A stretch of 64,000 nucleotides of DNA from Lachnospiraceae bacterium UBA7205 (GTDB lineage Bacteria > Bacillota > Clostridia > Lachnospirales > Lachnospiraceae), in assembly GCA_002490665.1 (NCBI GenBank), contig DKUL01000036.1:57079-121078 (forward strand). Direction: 5' to 3'. Position numbers and translations under genes: made by a program. Below the pieces are notes generated by a model. The model was not told the DNA's origin, ran no database searches, and saw only the letters and a list, made by a program, of their open reading frames with translations. Of the stretch, positions 60,282 through 64,000 are shown piece by piece. Position 1 is the first letter of the stretch, and each line of letters begins with the position of its first letter.

Positions 60282-60824
60282 ATGGATAATTTTGAAAAAG
60301 TGGAAAAATTAAGGGAGCATGCAAACGTATCTTATGAGGAGGCAAAGCAGGCACTGGAGAACAGCAACTGGGACATCCTTGACGCGATGATTTACCTGGA
60401 GCAGAGCGGCAAGGTTCACGGCCCGGAGCAGTCAAGCTACACGACCCAGGCAGAAAAGGTTAAGATTGACATCGAGGACAAGGAATGCAAATCAAGCTTC
60501 TCGGACAACCTGAAGAGTTTTGGGGACTGGTGTTTGAAGTGGATTAACAAGGCAAACAACAACAGCTTTTGTGTGGAGCGGGAAAACCGCGAGATATTCA
60601 GGGTGCCAATCACACTGCTGGTAGTACTTTTGTTCTTTGCGTTCTGGGTTGTGGTTCCGCTGCTGGTTGTCGGATTGTTCTTTAACATGCGGTATCATTT
60701 TGTGGGACCGGACATCAGAAGCGTTGACATCGACATCAACAAGGCGATGGACGGTGCGGCAGAGACTGTGGAGAACATCAAAAATGAGTTCACCAGCGCG
60801 GCATCCGAGGAAGAAGACAAGTAA
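60282..60824 (+). CDS. DUF4342-like membrane protein with UBA-type N-terminus
   Basis: A 180-residue protein. Residues 1-45 (VEKLREHANVSYEEAKQALE, then NSNWDILDAMIYLEQ) are a UBA/EF-Ts-like three-helix motif typical of DUF4342. A membrane segment lies at about 108-135 (ITLLVVLLFFAFWVVVPLLV), and a DUF4342 tail follows. The ATG at 60282 follows AAAAGGAG. It precedes a two-component system by 121 bases with a terminator-like hairpin between. Confidence 0.82.
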   Translation: MDNFEKVEKLREHANVSYEEAKQALENSNWDILDAMIYLEQSGKVHGPEQSSYTTQAEKVKIDIEDKECKSSFSDNLKSFGDWCLKWINKANNNSFCVERENREIFRVPITLLVVLLFFAFWVVVPLLVVGLFFNMRYHFVGPDIRSVDIDINKAMDGAAETVENIKNEFTSAASEEEDK

Positions 60825-60832
60825 TATGATGT

Positions 60833-60872
60833 ACAGACCGACAGTTCTCTGGGACAGCCGGTCTGTTTGTGT
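60833..60872 (+). terminator. Terminator-like hairpin after the DUF4342-like gene
   Basis: ACAGACCG and CGGTCTGT form a perfect 8-base stem with an 18-base loop, followed by TTGTGT. Confidence 0.55.
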
Positions 60873-60945
60873 ACGCCGGAACATCTGCCACAGAGACAGG
60901 TGCAGGGGAGATTCCGGCGGATGATGCAGATAAAAGGAGGCAGTT

Positions 60946-61632
60946 ATGGCAGTGACGGTGTTAATCGTTGAGGATGAGGAAAAGATAGGGCGCTTTTTGG
61001 AGCTTGAGCTTCTGCATGAGGGCTATGAGGTCATGAAAGCGGAAAATGGCAGGGAAGGGCTTGAGAAGGCGCAGGGCGGCAAGGCGGATCTGGTCGTGCT
61101 CGATGTGATGCTTCCGGAGTTAAACGGATTTGAGGTGCTCCGGCGCCTGCGCAAAAATTCTGACATTCCTGTCATAATGCTGACGGCAAGGGATGAGGTC
61201 ATGGATAAGGTTGCCGGACTGGACGGCGGCGCGGACGATTATATGACAAAGCCTTTTGCCATAGAGGAGCTGCTTGCCCGCATCAGGCTGGTGCTCAAGA
61301 AACGCGGCGGCACGGTGAACACGGACAGGAGCCAGCTCGGCGTCGGAAAGCTCAGCATGGATGTGAAGCGGTATGAGGTGTATTATGACGGTCAGCAGGT
61401 GGAGCTTACGCACAGGGAGTTTGAGCTTCTGAAGGTGCTTCTTGAGAACAAGAACATCGTGATTTCCAGGGACACGCTTCTGGAAAAGGTATGCGGCTAT
61501 GACTATATGGGAGAGACCAATATCATTGATGTGTATGTGCGGTATCTAAGAAGCAAGCTTGATGACGTGTATCAGGTAAAGATTATTCAGACTGTTCGAG
61601 GGGTGGGGTATTGTATCAAAGATGAAAATTGA
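60946..61632 (+). CDS. OmpR/PhoB-family response regulator
   Basis: A 228-residue regulator. The receiver domain has VLIVEDEEKIGRFL, the phospho-acceptor in LVVLDVMLPELNGFE, VIMLTARDE and TKPF. The C-terminal winged helix carries VELTHREFELLKVLLENKNI and DVYVRYLRSKLDD. It overlaps the histidine kinase gene by 11 bases and has AGGAGG in front. Confidence 0.96.
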   Translation: MAVTVLIVEDEEKIGRFLELELLHEGYEVMKAENGREGLEKAQGGKADLVVLDVMLPELNGFEVLRRLRKNSDIPVIMLTARDEVMDKVAGLDGGADDYMTKPFAIEELLARIRLVLKKRGGTVNTDRSQLGVGKLSMDVKRYEVYYDGQQVELTHREFELLKVLLENKNIVISRDTLLEKVCGYDYMGETNIIDVYVRYLRSKLDDVYQVKIIQTVRGVGYCIKDEN

Positions 61633-62962
61633 AAAGGGAAAGAAAAAAGTTTATGTGGAAAAGATAAATCATTCTGCGCAAAATAAAGCCAGATCGTCGG
61701 AGTCAATGCGCGTGACCTCCATCGCAAGAAAGATTAACTGGAATTATATCGGGCACCTGATGCTTTCGTACTTTTTCCTGGATGTGCTGCTGTTTCTTGT
61801 TGCGGCGGCAGTGTTTCTTGTTGGGATGGATATGCAGATGACAGGCAGGTTTTCTTTTGCCTATGTCAGGGACTTTTCATTTGGCGACGCCCTGCGGGAT
61901 GTGACGTACACGGTAAGCACGATATATGATGAGCAGCTGTATGAGGTACCGATAGGCATATGGCTTGTTCTTTTTTACTATGGGGCGGTTTTGGTCTTGC
62001 TGTCTGAGCTGACCGACCTGATTGCGATGGTATTTATGGGGACAAGGGAAGTGCGCAAGGAGCTGCGCCCGCTGAACCAGATTGCGGTCAGGGCGCAGCA
62101 GCTGAGCAATATTGCATTTGACGAATCGAAGTACCATAACCTTGAGGATGCCATTTCCAACCTTAAGGTGGATTCCATGGATAAGGGAATCCATATGCAC
62201 GACAAGGAGCTTCAGGGCATCGAGACGGCACTGAACGACCTGCTGGGACGCATCCGGGCTTCCTACAGGCAGCAGGCGCAGTTTGTGTCGGATGCCTCGC
62301 ACGAGCTGCGCACCCCGATTGCTGTCATACAGGGATATGTCAACATGCTTGACCGCTGGGGGAAGGAGGACACGGCAATCCTTGAGGAGTCCATCGAGGC
62401 AATCAAAAATGAATCCAACCATATGCAGAAGCTTGTGGAGCAGCTTTTGTTTCTTGCAAGGGGGGACTCCAACAGGCAGAGCCTGGACATGAAAATGCAG
62501 GATTTGAACAGCATTATGCGGGAGGTCTATGAGGAGTCGCTGATGATTGATGAGAACCACCGGTACCGTTTTGAGGAATGCGGGTATGCCAGGGTGTATG
62601 GGGACTGCGATATGATGAAACAGTCTGCAAGAATCCTGATTGACAATGCGGCAAAGTATACGAAAACGGGCGAGGAGATTCTGATACGCGTGGGCGTATG
62701 GAAGGACGGCTCACCGTTCTATGGGATACAGGACAACGGAATCGGTATGTCACAGGAGGATGTGGCACATGCGTTTGACCGCTTTTACAGGGCGGATTCG
62801 GTGCGGAACAGCAAGACGGGCGGCACGGGGCTTGGGCTGTCCATCGCCAAGTGGATTGTGGATAAACACCATGGGTATTATGACATTGTAAGCCGAGAGG
62901 GGCTGGGGACACGGTTCAGTGTGATATTTCCGCGGTGTGGTGATGGGGATTTGCCCACCTGA
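61622..62962 (+). CDS. Sensor histidine kinase
   Basis: A 446-residue membrane kinase with two membrane segments (about 40-65 and 113-140) flanking a short outer loop, then a linker and the HisKA box FVSDASHELRTPIAVIQGYV with the phospho-His. ATPase motifs: LIDNAAKYT (N), FYGIQDNGIGM (G1) and GTGLGLSIAKWIVDKH (G2). Partner of the OmpR-type regulator. The signal is unknown; the short outer loop suggests sensing at or in the membrane. The start lies inside the regulator gene, and a later in-frame ATG at about residue 29 is possible. Confidence 0.95.
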   Translation: MKIEKGKKKVYVEKINHSAQNKARSSESMRVTSIARKINWNYIGHLMLSYFFLDVLLFLVAAAVFLVGMDMQMTGRFSFAYVRDFSFGDALRDVTYTVSTIYDEQLYEVPIGIWLVLFYYGAVLVLLSELTDLIAMVFMGTREVRKELRPLNQIAVRAQQLSNIAFDESKYHNLEDAISNLKVDSMDKGIHMHDKELQGIETALNDLLGRIRASYRQQAQFVSDASHELRTPIAVIQGYVNMLDRWGKEDTAILEESIEAIKNESNHMQKLVEQLLFLARGDSNRQSLDMKMQDLNSIMREVYEESLMIDENHRYRFEECGYARVYGDCDMMKQSARILIDNAAKYTKTGEEILIRVGVWKDGSPFYGIQDNGIGMSQEDVAHAFDRFYRADSVRNSKTGGTGLGLSIAKWIVDKHHGYYDIVSREGLGTRFSVIFPRCGDGDLPT

Positions 62963-62978
62963 CTCCGGACAGGATGGT

Positions 62979-63021
62979 CTGCCGGGGAATAGGATTTTCC
63001 TATTTTCCGGCAGCCTTTTTG
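62979..63021 (+). terminator. Intrinsic terminator after the two-component operon
   Basis: CTGCCGGGGAATAGG and CCTATTTTCCGGCAG pair over 15 bases with two G-T pairs, followed by TTTTT. Confidence 0.85.
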
Positions 63022-63030
63022 TTTTGTGAC

Positions 63031-64000
63031 CTAGAGCAGCAGCTCCACATCATATTTTTTCAGCCAGTAATTCACCTGCAAAAGATAGGCGAGCAGCTGG
63101 GGGCCAGCCATCAGCTGCCCATAGAAGGGTCTGCCGTAATCGGAGGGCTGGCTGATATAGTCGAGCACCTTGCCCATGTCAATCAGCTCCCGCAGCGGTG
63201 CGCGCGTGTCGGAAAGCGTCTCGACAATCGCGGTGCGCAGCAGGTTCTCATAGGCAGGGTCGTAGGTCTTTGGGTAGGGGCTTTTGCGCCGGTACAGGAC
63301 TTCGCCCGGAAGCAGTCCGTCCGCGGCGGCGCGCAGCAGCCCCTTGACGACACCGTCCTTGCATTTCATCGACCAGGGTACATTCCAGAGATATTCCACG
63401 ATGCGGTGGTCGGCAAACGGAACGCGCGCCTCCAGTCCCGCGTGCATGCTTGTGCGGTCCATGCGGTCGAGAAGTGTCTGCATAAACCACTTAATATTCA
63501 GATAGGAGATTTCCCTCCTGCGTTTTTCCTCTTTATTTTCCCCGTCCAGTACAGGGACTTCGGATATCGTTTTTGCATATGCGGCATGTGCGTATTCCTC
63601 TAGTGGCAGCAGTGCAAGCACATTGTCCTTTAAGAGCATGGTGCGCGGTGAGAAGTCCATCGACCATGGGAAGCAGTCGGCGTCAAAGCATTCTTTTTTG
63701 TGGAACCACGGATAGCCGCCGAAAATTTCATCCGCGCACTCACCAGTCAGTGTCACCTTATGACTGGCGGCGACCCGCTTGCAGAAGTAGAGCATTGACG
63801 CCTCGACATCCGCCATGCATGGCAGGTCCCTGGCATCCACCGCCTCAAACAGGTAGTCATACAAATCGGCGTTGGCGCATTCGAGGTACTGGTGGCTGGT
63901 TTGGCAGTAGGCAATCATTTTGTCTACCCAGGGTCTGTCCTGGGAGGGCTGGAATGCGTTTGCCCGGAAATTTTTGTCGTTGTCCTTGAAGTCAAAGGAG
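63031..64000 (-). CDS. asnB: Asparagine synthase, C-terminal part (5' end beyond window)
   Basis: 323 codons of the ATP-dependent amidotransferase are visible; the frame is open to base 64000, so the N-terminal glutaminase domain and the start of the synthetase domain are missing from view. Visible synthetase motifs: TLTGECADEIFGGYPWF (the SGEGSDE-like loop with a substitution), LLDRMDRTSMHAGLEARVPF and RRKSPYPKTYDP near the end. It uses glutamine and aspartate to make asparagine in the cytoplasm. Minus strand, convergent with the two-component system. Confidence 0.92.
   Translation of the reverse strand, partial: SFDFKDNDKNFRANAFQPSQDRPWVDKMIAYCQTSHQYLECANADLYDYLFEAVDARDLPCMADVEASMLYFCKRVAASHKVTLTGECADEIFGGYPWFHKKECFDADCFPWSMDFSPRTMLLKDNVLALLPLEEYAHAAYAKTISEVPVLDGENKEEKRRREISYLNIKWFMQTLLDRMDRTSMHAGLEARVPFADHRIVEYLWNVPWSMKCKDGVVKGLLRAAADGLLPGEVLYRRKSPYPKTYDPAYENLLRTAIVETLSDTRAPLRELIDMGKVLDYISQPSDYGRPFYGQLMAGPQLLAYLLQVNYWLKKYDVELLL

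Noticed and set aside
1..64000. CRISPR arrays, tRNA or rRNA genes, or complete insertion sequences
   Set aside because: No regularly spaced direct repeats, no tRNA-like cloverleaf with CCA-proximal arms, no rRNA core sequences and no transposase frames were seen on reading the window.

Overview
The window looks like chromosome from an anaerobic, mid-GC Firmicute, most likely family Lachnospiraceae (Clostridium cluster XIVa). Nearly every gene starts behind a strong AGGAGG-type ribosome binding site, and GTG starts occur. The gene content fits: pyrophosphate-type phosphofructokinase, an Rrf2-NifS-NifU cluster, several chemoreceptors, PdaA-like deacetylases, LytTR-DUF3021, HAAS/DUF1700 with PadR, and a Ser/Thr kinase carrying leucine-rich repeats. 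This placement is inference; no rRNA or tRNA gene was seen.

Layout. 1-1.5 kb: BlaR1/BlaI-type sensor-repressor pair (minus) with two palindromic operators. 1.6-4.0 kb: small HTH protein plus membrane Ser/Thr kinase with LRRs. 4.0-5.0 kb: two long hairpin-forming repeat elements around the promoter of a DinJ/YafQ toxin-antitoxin operon. 5.1-12.3 kb: one gene for a secreted protein of about 2,370 residues with five diverged repeats and Ig-like modules. 12.4-13.0 kb: hsp20 under a CIRCE operator. 13-16 kb: AraC regulator, acetyltransferase, NUDIX hydrolase and a YunG-like protein, visibly more AT-rich than the flanks up to about 15.5 kb. 16.1-17.2 kb: PdaA-like lipoprotein followed by a cluster of DnaA boxes. 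17.2-20.2 kb: a QueG-like iron-sulfur protein and an AT-rich restriction-modification pair that joins a BsuBI/PstI-type nuclease to a cytosine-C5 methyltransferase. 20.3-23.1 kb: two convergent paralogues, each hemerythrin + middle domain + receiver. 23.3-31.3 kb: small regulators and housekeeping enzymes (Ogt, inositol phosphatase, YbaK, PadR/DUF1700, aminotransferase, patatin, UppP, ArsR-type regulator). 31.6-34 kb: chemoreceptor and second PdaA paralogue. 34-37.4 kb: MoxR-DUF58-DUF4129 operon. 37.5-43.6 kb: plasmid-type Rep_3 initiator followed closely by an ABC transporter set. 43.6-45.8 kb: Rrf2-NifS-NifU. 46-50 kb: a very unusual CoA-disulfide reductase/rhodanese/sirohaem-domain/ferredoxin fusion, then PPi-PFK. 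50-51.6 kb: LytTR-DUF3021-membrane protein. 51.7-56.6 kb: chemoreceptor, a decayed carboxymuconolactone decarboxylase, and FIST sensor with soluble MCP. 56.6-64 kb: alpha/beta hydrolase, zinc-ribbon HTH protein, FolD, Dus, UBA-like membrane protein, two-component system, and the 3' part of asnB cut by the window end.

Functional themes. Redox, sulfur and oxygen handling is prominent: NifS/NifU, the rhodanese-sirohaem fusion and the hemerythrin-receiver pair. Chemosensory signalling is also prominent: three MCP-type proteins, a FIST sensor and two receiver proteins. Envelope functions include the giant secreted protein, PdaA-like enzymes, UppP and the MoxR/DUF58 system. The most interesting non-coding signals are the twin hairpin elements at 4.0-4.4 kb, the DnaA-box cluster at 17.13-17.21 kb, the CIRCE box over the hsp20 promoter, and a structured leader at 23.6-23.7 kb.
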